Source: Amphibalanus amphitrite
Taxonomy: Eukaryota; Arthropoda; Thecostraca; Balanomorpha; Balanidae
DNA length: 64,000 nt
Assembly (NCBI RefSeq): GCF_019059575.1
Contig: NW_024881831.1
Location: 186,001-250,000, forward strand
Direction: 5' to 3'
How positions within the stretch are numbered: the first letter of the stretch is position 1; each line of letters starts with the position of its first letter. Position numbers and translations under genes: made by a program. Positions 10,595 to 24,400 of the stretch are shown in pieces. A model generated the notes under the pieces. It was given only the letters and a program-made list of their open reading frames with translations, was not told where the DNA came from and ran no database searches.

Positions 10595-12828
10595 TCATGC
10601 ACTGCGATCCACAATCACATCGTACTGCAATGTATGTATGTATGTATGAACTAGAGGCAACATTCAGTTAAACGCAGAGCAATTAACCTTGGATTACCTT
10701 TAACTGTAGACACAGTAATAGACGTCAACTCCTAACGGATCAGAACTCATCTCGTTAAGGTTTCCAAGAACAATGACACTATGGAACGCAATAACACGCT
10801 CCCCAAAGGGTAGCTTCATGGGAAATCATGGTTTGCCGCTGGTGGATAATGCGCAGGAACAACGGGGCTGGTCGACGGATATGTCGAAATAGCGACTGAA
10901 TATAAGCCGATATCTGAGAAATGGTCTTCAATTTTGGCTTCAAGAGCATCATAATAAGCCTCATTACGCCCAACAAAAAGTTCTCTCAGAATTCAGTGAC
11001 GCTAACTGCATTCCTAGGCAGGTAATTTGGGACCATGCCCAGTGGCCCACTCCATAATTTCAGGCCAACACCGCATGTATTCACATTATGTAAAAAAGCA
11101 GCCATAACTGAATCCACTTCACTAAAATAGCCGCTAAACCCACTAAGCATTGTGATAACGTCTTGATGACCGTCAACAACCGTAGAGAAATTCGCCTGTT
11201 CAGTTATGCCTGGTAACGGAGAACACGGTTGCCTGCTTCCTCGTCACTGATCACAGGTCATCAGCTGGGAGAGATTCGAGAAACGTCCCAGCGAAACATG
11301 GGAGATGCGGGCTGACAAGCAGGGATGCTGACGGGGCTGCGCGGCAGGCAGAGCACACAGGTGAAGGTGACAGACAGAGCCAGAGGTGACAGAGATGACA
11401 GACGGAGCAAAAAGAGATGACAGTCGTGGCTGGCAGGGAGAGCCGGCAGGTAGAAATCGCTGTAGGGATCGCATGGATGCAAGTGACACGAATATTTGAC
11501 AGAACTGACGGAATTTTACCAGCAAAGGTGGCAGACTGAATTCAACCGGACAGATGACAAGCTAAAATGAAAAAGACAGGGCACATAAATGGCTGACAGG
11601 CAGACCTGACAGACAAGTTTGACAGCACGACTGAGCACCGTAGCTGATAGGCATGGCGACTGATGATGCGACAAGCCTCTACATCAGAGCATACAACGTT
11701 TCACATCAGGCCTGAGATAAAAAGCAGTGATGACAGGCAAGGCTGCCTGTAGCTCAGCCGATGTGATGGTAATAACAGCATCGCTGACATGCTGCCGCTG
11801 ACAGGCAGACCTGCCGATATCTCCGTGTCGTGGGCGGGTCGAGACGCCGTTTTCAGGCCGCCGTTTTCGCCACGCGACCCACCACGCGTCGATCGACGCT
11901 CCCGACGGACCAATTTCCGGGCGTCTCCGACGCGCCGCGCGCCACGACGCGTCGTGCAATCGGCGGCGCCGCGCCGCCTGCGCTATCTCTCCGGGCTGAC
12001 GGCGGCCGACGTGTCGCCGCCGACGCGTCCCAGGCCCGGTGTCGGCGCGGACGGGAGACGGGGGAGACACGGGCCAGGTGGGAGGGAGTGGTGTGCTTCA
12101 GCCTCGGCAGCAGCTTAGGAAGGGAGGGATCGTGTTGGCAAGAGGTTACTCGGGGTCGAGTGCAGAAGGTGCATAAAGCGGGCTGAAACCAAAGTATCCT
12201 TGACATTGACTAAAAAATAAAGACACTGACTGCATCGCCAAGCTCAATCACTCTTCAAAACAGTTTCATCCGATCACTGCTCAAGAAAATCACGCTTTTC
12301 AGTAACCGTTGTCACAATGTTTTGACTCTGAAACCTACAGCACTGGCACTCCCACCACGCGAGATGATTTCCAGTAGCAGCATAATCCCTCCGTTCTCTC
12401 GGAAATTCCTTAACGTTTCCTATCCACACCTCCAGCGGCGCCGCGCTCCGCTGTCAATCACCGGTGTCGTGCCCACTGCCCTGTCTAATGACACCCAGCG
12501 GTCCGGCCGGCCGGTCGACACGCTCGCTCAAACCGGTTTGGCCGTGGCTGGCGGTGCGTTCGGCCGGGAGGCCGCGGTCGGCAGCGCGAGGGGTCGCCGC
12601 TGGTCACCGGCCCCCGAACCGGTCTACAGAGGGGCAGAGAGGAAGGCGTGGAGGAGGGTGTGGCCGGGTAGGGGATATGTGCTGTCCACACAAACAAAAC
12701 GCGCACGGGGGGGGGGGGGGGGAGGGAGAGATAACAAACATAGTACTCCGTGCATAAATCGTATGGCTCGGATTAGAATAGGGTTTTTATACGCGAAATG
12801 GTCTTTTTGATGACTTTTATGACCATAT
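10595..12828. other. Non-coding, dispersed TGACAG motifs
   Basis: No gene recognised. A short GTAT tetranucleotide run lies at about 10631-10648. From 11280 to 11810 the motif TGACAG or GACAGA recurs irregularly, so this may be an old degraded tandem or dispersed repeat. From 11820 to 12080 the sequence is GC-rich with chance frames on both strands. A G-run at about 12709-12724 lies inside a chance frame. Confidence 0.45.
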
Positions 12829-13730
12829 CCCTCGCCCGCACGGGGGGGGGGTTGATGCAACCCCCCATAAGGTTTTTCGCGAATAACTCGCGTAAAAAGC
12901 GGCCGATCGCGACGAAACTTTCAGTACCCTCGCATTGATCAATTTTACACCTACCCTGAAAATTTCATGACCCTGACCCCAATGACCTTTGACCTCTTTT
13001 CTGTGACCATGTTTGGCCGAAATCGCGGTTCGGCGCATGTCCGCTCGCATTAGTCGCGCGTTTGCAAGCTTTTCGTGGTTTCAAACGTTCAAACATGTGA
13101 TTTGATGTTGCTCCCATGCATTAGGGTGGGTGTCAAGGTCACCTGAAGGTCAGGTCAGGTCATTGACCTTTGGTGACCTCGGGTGACCTCGGTTCACTTT
13201 TTCGAATTTTACATGTTTCTAGGCTAGTTTTTGGAGCTGAATTCGAATTTAGCAACCATTTGAACATTTACGAAGTAGTTTTGGTGCCTTCGTAACATGT
13301 TACGAAGCTGTCCGAGGCGGTTGACACGTATTACGAATACCCGTCACAACCCCTACCGGTTGACCTGACCTGACCTGACCCGACCTGGTCTAAATGCTTA
13401 AAGACATCATCTATGATCAAAACTAACACGATATTCGTGATCAGCACCCCGGAAAACCACATAGCAGCCACACTTTACGACTTTCTAACAGGTCCCGATT
13501 TTCCCGGTTTTCGAGTCATTGACCTGACCTGGAAGGTCACCCGATGACCTAGGACCTTAAAATTGGGTATCATCGGCTTCCTCTCGTGACGGGCAACACG
13601 CTCGTTTTTTCTGCGAAGCTCTAGCTCGATCAGGGGCCAAACGCGAGGGGGGGGGGGTCGTACCACCCCCCTTGTGCCCCTCCCCCCCTTGTGCCGTCGA
13701 AGGACTCAAAATGGGCTGTGCCGGCGAGGG
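12829..13730. mobile_element. AGGTCA-rich TIR element, copy A
   Basis: About 902 bp with inverted ends (CCCTCGCCCGCACGG on the left; reverse complement of CCCTCGCCGGCACAG on the right). ATAT flanks both ends at 12825-12828 and 13731-13734, a possible 4-bp TSD. Just inside each end is a G-tract/C-tract hairpin: G-run, about 12 bp, C-run near 12841-12866, and again near 13650-13672. The interior carries many AGGTCA/TGACCT hexamers, including a perfect inverted repeat with one-base spacer, AGGTCATTGACCT, at 13157-13169. It codes for nothing. The same element lies inverted at 58276-59130. Confidence 0.82.
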
Positions 13731-13734
13731 ATAT

Positions 13735-15971
13735 AAAATGAAAAAATAGCTAATAGCATGACATATGATGTTAATTATTATTCTGACCACGTGTCACCTT
13801 TATATTGACATGAATATAGGCATGCTGTAAATGCAATGGCACATTCCATATTTGGCCCACTTTAGATAAAATATGAATTACATTGCAACCATAAAAAGAA
13901 TCGCTCACGTCAAACAAAAAAGCGCCACCGAGGGAAATATAGCCCGGCCGTGATCGAGCTGGGCCGTCGGTCGTGCTCGCGCGGGAAACAGCCTGTCTGT
14001 CATTCGACCCGGGCCGGTCACAAATCTGATAATGCAGCGATTTAAATTCCACGAACATGTTACGACGGTCATTGCTCACAGCAGCGAGGAAAACGTTTTG
14101 GAAAACGCCCTACCCGCCTATGTTCAGAACAAATTGGCAATTCATTTTGTTGTGAAGCGCGGAGCTTTGTTGAGCGGAAGCGCTTTGTGCTACGGCCCCT
14201 CTGCGCTGATGGGCTTCACAGCGAACTCAGATGAAGTTGAGGCGGTAGTCTTACGAAAAGAGTAGCATACTTAAGGCGCAATGCACTACGCTGCTACTTC
14301 CCTAAAAACTGCTGGTGGAATAAATATAATAGTATGCAACCGAGATATAAGATCATACTGTAGTATCATCATCACGTATACGTGATGATTAATTCAGTTC
14401 ATATTCTCTACATTTTTGGTTACGATTTGTTGGATGAATCTTTGAACTACGCGCAGAACGGAAAAGACTTACGTCACTCCCACACATCCAATTTAATTTT
14501 ATCTGCCAAGCATCTACACATCTACACATCTACATTTAATTCTATCTGCCAAGCATTACATTACAGAAACTCCAGACAGAGCAGGACACAATGCGCCGTC
14601 TCCCACCCCTCCGTCCCCGTCACTGAGCGCTCCCCAGAGTCCACTGCATCATCGCAGAGCCAGGCAGCGCGTGCGTCGGCGGCCCCTCGCATCCGGCACA
14701 GGGCGCCACTTGGCCTTCATAAGCGATCTCGTGTTACGCCCATTCCGGGCAACTCGGGCCGACAATTCCGCCGACTGGCCGGCTAAGAGCACTGCAGACC
14801 CCCGGGGGCTTCCAGCAGCGGGCTACCTGAGCTCCGGAAACTCGCTGAGAGGATGATACTCGCTAGGTATTTGATAGGTATTGATAGGTAGCTGATATTT
14901 GATTTATATCGAGAGGCAATTAAATGTCTGGACAAACACAAACAGGTAAGCATCATCAGTCGCTTTGCGCTTCGAGAGTGACCATATATTGCATGTCGAC
15001 ATGCCGAATGCTTACGTATCGATGAAAATGCGCTTACAGTTTCCAAAATGGTTATTCCAACACATCGGCCTGGAAAATGTTGGTATGCATTCTTGCATCG
15101 CACATGTTTAATGGTCATTTATGTAGGTAACAAATACGAGAGCATATGCAACACTTCTCGTCCACAGTTCATGCAAGAATAATTCACAACTCGCTCAAAT
15201 AGCTGGTCCCATACACACAGCAACAAAAAGGCATGCCAATTGGACAGTGCACATCCAAATAGCAGTGCGCATCACTAGCTCGAAGCTCCGTCCAAATTCC
15301 AATGCTCTAGAAAAACGTCAGCCTCCGACAGGCGCAATGTACCGGTCGTCGTCTCGAGCCGTACGTACGGGTCGATACGAGGCTGGGCTCTGTGCCCCAG
15401 GGGCTTATTCTCGGATTCAATTACTGCAGTCGGGTGCGCAACGCGCAACGCACTCGGCTCAACACCAATACCTAGGCGCACGCGTCAGACGTTGAGACGA
15501 CGTCCTCATGTGCTTTGGTGTGAGCCTTAGTGCGAATTGGTGCATAAATTCTTGGAGTTTGTCATGTGATACATTTCCAAGGAATGACGCGCCAGTTTCG
15601 CTACGCGCAGCACAACATAAGTATCTAAAGCATGCTTCAAAGACTTTCAGACACCGCACGTTCGCGACACTACCTAGGGTTTCTAAGGCGCATAACAGAG
15701 AAGGATGCCAAAGACACCGTCTGGCCAGCGATGCAGCGTCACAGACCGCAGGAGACAGACGAAGAGACACGGAGTCAACGTCTGACAAACGAGACATTCG
15801 ACAGGGAAATTGGACACCGGGATAGACCGCGCTGTACTGAGTGTACACTGTGCAACATGAGACTCGCTAATGTGACGCTAATGAGACCGATCGTGTCAAA
15901 TTTCGGATAGCGGTTGGCGCTGGCGCCGCTTTCTAGTTACGATAAGAAATAGTATCCTTAACCTCCATGCG

Positions 15972-16068
<97 letters not shown>

Positions 16069-17366
16069 TCCTCTCTCTTTCCTCTTCCCCCATTCTTCTC
16101 TTATGTCTCTTTGTTTGAATGTCCTTCCTTCACTCCTCTTTTCACTCGCTCCTTACGCTCCTACGCTTCCCTCGCTCTCTTCTCTTACCCTCCACATCAG
16201 ATTCCCCTCTCACCTCTCTCCTTCACCTCCCTCTCCGCACCTCCCACTCCTCTCTCCCGGTCCGCCGACTTCGTTCTGTGGGCGACGGAGCGCCCGGTTC
16301 GCCCGTAACAGGCTAACGGGCCGGCAGTAATGTACTTTCGCTATTCGGCACATTGGCGGAGGCCGCCGCAATAGCCACAGCCACGGTAGAGGGTGGTCTT
16401 CATAGGGTAGCGGCGATGGCAGTGTCGAAACTAGGGGCTCGGCTCCATTGCCGCCGCAGCCAAGAAAGGAAGTGAATGGGTTTGACTCGATGAATGGACG
16501 AACATGCTGCAACCCTACCCTTGGACGCCACTTATATGGAGGTGTCGGTGGTTTAGTATGCAGCGACGACAGCTCGCTTCAATTCGCGGACGAGAGGACA
16601 CCCGAGAAGCATTCAATGAGGTGCGTGAGCACACTGCTGCAAACGACACTCCAGACACCTTGCAACAGGGCCAAGGACGAAACCGACTGCCTGACAACCT
16701 TTTCATCATATACTACCGCTTCTAATTCACCGACCTATTTTCGCTTTCCCCGAGTCCCCCAACTGGAATCTCTGCCACTGGGATCATCCCCGCTGCGGCC
16801 GATAGCGAACAAACGACCATCGACCGGCGCAATCGGCGGCGGCCGGCGCTGATTAGCGCGTTAGCGCTAGCGTCAGCAGTGTCAGCCGACACCGAACACC
16901 GCGCTGTGTGAGCGGGGACAGCGCGGGTTAGCGGCGGACGCGCGGCAAAATAAACACCGCCGGTTAGAGGACTGAATTGGTGATGGAATTAGGGGACTGA
17001 ATAGCGAATGCGTGATGGTTGGATAACTGAATGCGAGTGATAAGAGGACTGAAGTACCGTTTCATAAAGAGGTGGCATCGGAAGGGAGAACAAGTACCTA
17101 TGGCACTGTCCTTACGTGGGCCTTCAGTGAACACCACTCAGAGTTCGCAGTGATTCAGTAAACGAGAAGTGGGCGGCGGCTCAGGGAGAACAGCCCCTTC
17201 GTCCTCGGCTGCAGGGAGGAGCGGCGTCCCGCAGATATGGTCATAATCTTCAGGCACCGCCCCTCGTAGGTGAGGCTGAAGGTGGGAGATGAGCGTTTAC
17301 TTAAGTGACCTATAAAAGTTAGGTCAGAGTAGTTAAATGAGTGAATACGGATAAACGCCAGCTGCT
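13735..17366. other. Non-coding, includes a long CT microsatellite
   Basis: No gene recognised. A perfect 22-bp palindrome centred on CGTATACG sits at 14367-14388. A (CT)n microsatellite fills about 15968-16066 and generates the Ser/Leu and Arg/Glu frames on the two strands. A CT-rich stretch continues to 16260. The rest shows no repeat or coding pattern I trust. Confidence 0.5.
15968..16066. repeat. (CT)n microsatellite
   Basis: Nearly uninterrupted CT dinucleotides over about 100 bp, with one early CC interruption. Confidence 0.97.
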
Positions 17367-17374
17367 GAGCAGAG

Positions 17375-18407
17375 CGGTTCTGCGACACCTGAGCGAGCGT
17401 CATTTCAGCGAACGACCTTTGAGCGAAACCTTTCCAGCGATTATCAATTTAAGCGATTGACTCTTTCAGCGATTGTCAAGTCGGCGAATTCAATCACAGC
17501 GATTATCAACTTAAGCGAGGACCAGAATCAGCGAAACCAGATTGAGCGAATATATGGAGGTCAATGGGGGACCAATTGAGCGAACACAGTTACAGCGAAA
17601 CCGAACGCGACGGAAGTCAATCATTTGCTACTTTTCGGAAATTCTTGCCCTTGGAATACCCGCTTGGTATGTGTCATGCTTCAAGCTGCGCGCGGCAAAT
17701 TAAAAATTTGCTTTTAAGAATGGAAACCACAAAAATATCTGGCCTCATTCTGCAACCTTGATCTGGAAATGTGGAACGTGATAGGACGATGGGAGGAATG
17801 CCAAGGACCAATAATAAACTCGAGGGACGGCACAGGGGGATCTAGTCTATGTTTCAGGGACCTCACCCAAATATCTGGAAATTCGTACGTTGCTTGGGGC
17901 AAGAACAAATTGTACAACATGGGGAACTGATCCAAATTCAAGCTGGGGAATTTCGCGAAAAACAGCACAAGCAATATTAATCTCTGAACATACGTTTGGT
18001 CATCATTTTTGGCAAACAGCAGGGGGGGGGGGGTGAAATCGAACCGCTGGAATTCTTGAGAAATGTGGCATTAAATTTGGAGCTTAATGTCTGAACTTTG
18101 AACGTGGCATCCGCCATCCAGTTCCGGATAACCATGAAAGTTCCGGAAACATTCGTTGTACGTACGTTCGCAAAATAAAAAAATAAAAAATACACCGTTA
18201 CGGGACGATGAAGTGTTTCGCTGAAATGACAGTCGCTCAAACTGTAGTCGACGAAAAAGATGTCGCTGAAACATAGCTTTCGCTTAAATTGGTAATCGCT
18301 ATATTTGATAATCGCTCAATTTGATATTCGCTAAGCTGCCAGTCGCTGAAAATGGTTCGCTCAAATGACGTTCGCTCAAATGACACTCGCTAAAGTCGCT
18401 CGCACCG
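17375..18407. mobile_element. TIR element with inverted AGCGA arrays and 8-bp TSD
   Basis: 1033 bp flanked by a perfect 8-bp duplication, GAGCAGAG, at 17367-17374 and 18408-18415. The ends begin CGGT on both strands and share a GCGAC core, then AGCGAG followed by GTCATTT. The left arm (17392-17610) carries about 13 AGCGA motifs, each 13-33 bp from the next. The right arm (about 18210-18400) carries a similar array as TCGCT, so the whole is fold-back. The centre (17620-18200) is unrelated and has a G-run at 18021-18031. No transposase is seen. The 8-bp duplication suggests hAT or a related superfamily, but the CGGT terminus is not the usual hAT CAG. Confidence 0.82.
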
Positions 18408-18415
18408 GAGCAGAG

Positions 18416-21400
18416 CTCGTTGCGTTAGCAACAACCATCTCCCAATCTGCATCCTTCGGAAGACAAATATTAGACGTACTGCAAGAGGATGTGGCACGGT
18501 CGTGCTGGGTGTGTAATCCTGAGATCCTCCCTCGTATGTACGAAGCCAGCTGGCTCATTAGAACATGGGATGTGTGTGTCCTCATAGCCCTAAGACCTTG
18601 AACAACAGATCAAGAGACTGACCTGTCCAACTGCGCCATATCGTGCAATACGCAAACCAATGCATTACAATGGCATACAATCATCTCAGGGACACTAAAA
18701 TGAAAATACTCCACCTGAGGGCGACCTTTTCAACCTAGACGAATGACATAAGCACTTGTTTATCATGTCATTTACCACGATCACAAGGGCATGGGGTCAC
18801 TAGGAAAATCCTGTCAGTGGCTTCATTGATTGTCGGAATAACAATCACCCATCATTTTTAGGGAGAAGCATGGAAACCATGTCCTGTTCGGTTATTTTAC
18901 TACCTGTAGTATAGTGCTTTTCTGGTTAGAGAGCGGGAAAGGGCAAGGATGAATGGGGAATGGCAGCAGTCAACGGAAGTCACGACTGGACAGTGACGGC
19001 CTACTACGACCTGCACGATCGACACGGCAGACAGCAGCCGCATGTAAGTCAACAACGGTGGTAGAGCCTGTCGGACATGGTGACAGTAACCATCCGCCGG
19101 TAAGAGCAGTCAGAGCAGGACTGACCGGACAGTGGCAGCATCCTGTCAGGGCTCACTGGACACTGGACAGTGACAGTGACCTGCACGGCTCATCGGACAG
19201 TACACAGTGACCGGCACGACCGGTCGAACGGTGGCAGCAGGACAGTGACAGTAGCCCAAGGCGGGCATGATCTGACAGTGACTCCCCTGCAGGACGGGCC
19301 GGACATTGGCAGCAGGACAGTGACCTGTCAGGGCCGGCCGGTCAGCGTCCTACAGAGCCGGCCGGACAGACGCAGTGTCCTGCAGGACCGTCCATCCACC
19401 GTCGGCCGCCGGACCCCGTTCATCACGATTGGCATTGCGGCGCGCCCAGAATACTAACGTCGAGCTGCGGGCCTGAGGAGCATCCCCCTCGCCAGCAGCT
19501 ATCGCCGGCTGACGTCACTCGCAGGCAGTCGCACCGTGACGGAGAGAAGCGTTCTCGTTCTGTGTTCCGCGCGCTGCACTAACATGGGGAAACGCAGCGA
19601 TGCAACTTACAAATTATCAATTACAATGTTACATTGCAGAACATACGTTAGTGCAGGCATATGATCGAGAATCCCGCATTAGATCAAGGAAAAATAATTT
19701 TAAATTGTCAATGATATATTATCCTCGAGCCATTACATAAAATACATGCACTGCTAATGTTGCAATCTGTTTCAATGACGATGAGTCACAGGTAACGGTC
19801 CCAAAACGTCCCTGTTCTAGGCCAGCAGTAGCGCTGTTTCCATATACTACATATGCATACTCCACTAGAGGTACACGCGGACCTTTCCCCGCAGGTTACC
19901 GGGATCCCGGCCTGCTGAAACCAGGTCACGACCGGCCCCCATTCCGCGAACCCTCGACTTTCCTCTTGAGGTCATGTCTGTACTTTATTGGTAATTTTTA
20001 CCTCGTAATACCCAATACTCTGTCGAGCTTCGGGAACGCCCCAAGGTCCGCATAGTGCTGACATTTTACGCTGGCCCGGCGCGGACAGGCAATCACGACC
20101 GAGGTGGTCGCTTTACGACGCCGACAGAAAAGGTCATCTGGGGTCCCTGCAACAATGGGATCAACACGGACGCCGGACTCAAACACGCCATGATATGATA
20201 TCCGCACTGGTCACCAGGGACCACCGCTGTCTCTACGGAGACCGGAGACCGATGACCTGGACCTTGGGGAAGACTGGTGGCCGCTGGCGAGGCGTCGAGG
20301 GGCCCGCTCGCCCTGCACGCCCATCAATGTAGATTGGATGGCCGGCCGGACCGGACCCCAGTTGCACCTCCGGACGCGGTGCCGACAGAAACTCTCATCG
20401 CGCCGGGATGACCGGCACAAATAATAGATCTCCGTCCAGGTGCTCCGGTTCCGCGTTTCTGGAGTACGGGCCCGGACATTGCTCACGACAGTCATACATC
20501 TAGGAAAAAAGCACTGAGCAATAAACAAATGTAACACTAAGCAAATCCAGCCTATGACCGCGGACGGATGTAAATCTTGTTGCTGTCGGGAACCCCCGTG
20601 ACTCACCCAGACAACATATGCGATGGATGACGACAGCTATTGTGCCATCGTGCACGGCAAAGACTCGGTGCACAGGGTGCAATGTCACGGTCAGTTGTTT
20701 ACGTCCGTGTAGGTAATCCGAGGTACAAATCTGCGGACAAATCTGCCGGCGATCGGAAGGTAGTGAGGTGGAATCTAAGAGCGGTGCTAAAATCGTGTTT
20801 TGATTGCGAAGCAAATATTACTAACTTTTCTGCTCGTTACATAATATGTCATTATAAATACATCATATATTTCGTAGTTGTGCTCTTATGGTTGAAGAAT
20901 CGTAAGCAATAAAGTTGCCACATATAGTTATCTACGAGGATAGAATGCAAAAGAATGAAAAATATTTACGCGATAAACTTTACGTCCATACACTGGCTAA
21001 CATTCTTTCCATTACATCACCCTCATAACTCACTATTCGTAGTACCCCACGCCCACATGCAAACGCAAGACCGCTGAAAAAAAGGAATGCTTCACCAGCG
21101 TGTCCAAAACCGACGCGGCACGCTCGCCTCATTGAGCGACCTTACCCGGTCACCCCTGACCCTCCATTACGCGACCTTTCATCTCCTAGCACTCTCCACC
21201 GATTGACCTCTCATCCCGTGACCCCTGTTTACCTCGGCAGGGTGCCGGACCGGTCGCGGTGGGCGAGAGCACCTCAACCTATGTGGTCCGGATGTCCGTA
21301 GAGGTTGACGCACGGCGAGCGTCGGACGGCGGGCGGGCGGACGTAGCGCGGGCTCCATTGTACGGCTCCAGACACACGGCCGGGGCCAAGCCGGGGCTGG

Positions 21401-24400
21401 CACGCAGCTTCGCTCACCTGTGGCTGGCCAACGGTACTTGCCCTGCTCATTAGCGGCGGGAGGCAGGCGACGCCAGACACGCGCTGGTTGGCCGGCCGGC
21501 GCACCGCCGCGGCCGGACCGGAGAGGAGGAGACGGGCGGACGGTATAGAGCGAGAGCTGACGGACGCGCGGACGGACGGACGGACGCACGGACGGACGGA
21601 CCGACGGGACCGACGGAAGGGAGGGAGAGGGGGGAAGACGGTTGGACGGCTAGACAATTCGATGGATAAAAAAGGGCAGGTAGCCGGCAAGAGAACAACC
21701 AGACTGGTAGACGGACGGACGAATGGGAGAACAGAAGAACAGACGGAATGAAGAAGGAACTCACACCCGTAGCTGCTATGTCTACGCCCAGTTGTGTAGA
21801 GTAGCGAGTTCTACCACTCCGCCTGCCCGGTTACACAGACAGTGGTCGTGCAGCCCAGCCACGGAAACCATAACCAGAGAACGGAAACATTACTCACTCA
21901 AGTGCAGCGACAGACTCGGTCGTATCCTGGCTGAAGCCCGCCACTGCCGCCGACCCTCTCAGTCTCCGGGCCATTTCTATCGGGCTCAGGAAGACATGAA
22001 TTTCAGCGGAATGTCATTTCACGGACGGAACAGCCATGGAAACTGTCCTCGGTTTGGCTCGTGTCGTCACGAACTTGAGACAAGCACGCGTTTGAAGATG
22101 CCTGAGATGGAGCTGGCGGAGCCGCCGCGGAACTCTCATTTACCTCGCGGTCGTCTGACTGGTGATGGGAACACCGCAGACCCTCAAATTCTCAGCGCCG
22201 ACCGCGACAAAAACCGGCCATTGTCCCACGCAGTGAAAAGCCCGTATCAACCGCGCTTTCCGTTATCTGCCGGTGCCAGAAGATGGTAAATCCGCTCCGA
22301 TCCCGCCTGCCGGAGCGGGTCGACCGCCACTGGAGCGGTGTCAAAAACCGGCGCGAGGTGAAAGTACATTTTTGACGCGGAACACCGCCATCCATTCGGT
22401 CCGGCACCGATGTGACACACCGGCCTGGCTCCACGGGACGCATTGCGCCAGTGCGCGTAACAGCGAACCACCCAACCGTGACTTATCCCGCAGGTGTTCA
22501 ACGTGTTCTACGCGACATAGCAAACGTACTCAAGGTTAACACACCATGTGCAGGTGCGGTTACATCAGACGCTCCCCAGAAACGTCAAACGATGCACGGC
22601 TTAGCGCGGGCATGCGGGTGTAACACGTCAAACACCGTGCGGCAGAACACTCCGTGGACTCACCGTGATGCTGTGGGGTGCTTCAGGAGCGCCACGATAT
22701 CCTGGTCCTTTCAAACGCCGCCCACCAGCGCGCTCGTGCGTATCGCACGTTTGATATACAGTGGCGACTGGCGGCGGCACAACAGGCATGGCGGCGGGGG
22801 TGGCGGCGGTGGGCAGGGGGAGGGCCGCAGTGAATGGTGGCCGCAGCGGCAGCAGCAGAAAAAGAGCAAAGTAGCCGCCGCTGTATGGTTGTCATAGCGA
22901 AACCGTAACACAGCCGGTGACGTGAAGCATGCCGTTCATTCTGACAATGTGCACGAGCACGACCACGAGCGCGAGGGATGCAACAGATGTCTGTTGCTGC
23001 CTTCTCAGTGCAGGACTATACACTACGAGGTCCCGTAACGCCTGCTCATCTGTGCAATATCGGAAATTCGGAAGTCTAGCACGCGGTTCTCTCGTGCCCG
23101 GTCCCAGCACGTGGCTGGCCGTGCCCGGTCGGCGCCGGGCGGTCCTCTCAGGCAGAACTGGCTGTGAGATTGTGAGACTGAGAGACTGTGAGAGCCAACA
23201 GCAGAGGCGCGGTCTCCACCGCCCAACGGACCGACACGCTTCAATGAGCCGCATCGGCGGCGGAGGAGGGGAGGGGAGGAGATGGCAGGAGCTCGCCGTG
23301 GCGGTGGCGGCACAAAGAACCGCGTTACCGGCTAACAGGTGGAACAGCATGAAACACACTCGTAACTAAACGTGGAGTGCACACACAAAAAGAACTTATA
23401 ATAATGTTGCGTATACATTTAGAGAAGCTTTAGAAGTGAGCTCATCTTTAAAACAGAAACTTACATTAATACATATTCCGGATGTAACACGTAATCCTTT
23501 CAAATATTCGTCTGAGATGAGCTTTACTAATTCTACGCCACGCACAAATCCTGAAATGTTCTGAGCTTTTGAATTTCCTGAAGGATTAATTCATCACTTC
23601 CCACGACTGGGAGCGCTAATGTACTTCTCAGCGTGCTAAGACGAGGATCTGCGTAATTAATCACTACATCCGTTTCTGGCCTACTCTGTGTGAAGTCCGC
23701 ATCACACCACTACCTCGTCACATGGTCCTTAAAATCGCTACCCCTCCCCTCCTCCCTCCGCCTACCGTGCCCCTCCCTCCCTTGTGAGTCCGCCTGGGCC
23801 ATAGTGGCGGGTTCAGTGACCTTCCGAAGGTCACGCGGTTTGCACAGTTGCAGCAGCAGCGCACAGTGCACCTGCTGGGTCCCTGGTCGACGGGCCGCTC
23901 CTCTGGTCCGACCACCAGGTGGTCGAGGGTGAGGGAGGACGGTAAGGTTACTGGTCAGACTCAGCGGTCACACTCTGTGTTAAGATACACAGAGCATTGC
24001 TCAATGGATACTCAGGAGCCGGGGTAGTGGGTACTGTGCTGTTGAACAATGAACATGGAACACCATTTAGAAAATACATCCCACTTCAACAGTCTTCCCG
24101 CCAGTCCACGGAGCCGTGGTCAGTGGTGAGTGATAAGCGATCAGCGGTTACCCTTCAGCGATCAGCACTCAGCAGTCAGCGGTCTGCGATCAGCAGCCAG
24201 CAGCAGCCGTCAACTCAGTGGTCGGTGTGCGGCGTTCGGTGGTCTGTTGGCCGGCGTTCGGTGGTCTGTTGGCCGGCGTTCGGTGGTCTGTTGGCCGTCC
24301 CCGTCAGCCGAACAACATAACAGCGATGATGAATGAGCGCGAGATAACAGGGAGTGTTCGGCGTGCAGTCCGCAGACGAATATTCATCACCGGCTGCCGT

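Noticed and set aside
15896-16308. Ser/Leu-rich and Arg/Glu-rich frames
   Set aside because: They translate the CT microsatellite and adjoining CT-rich DNA.
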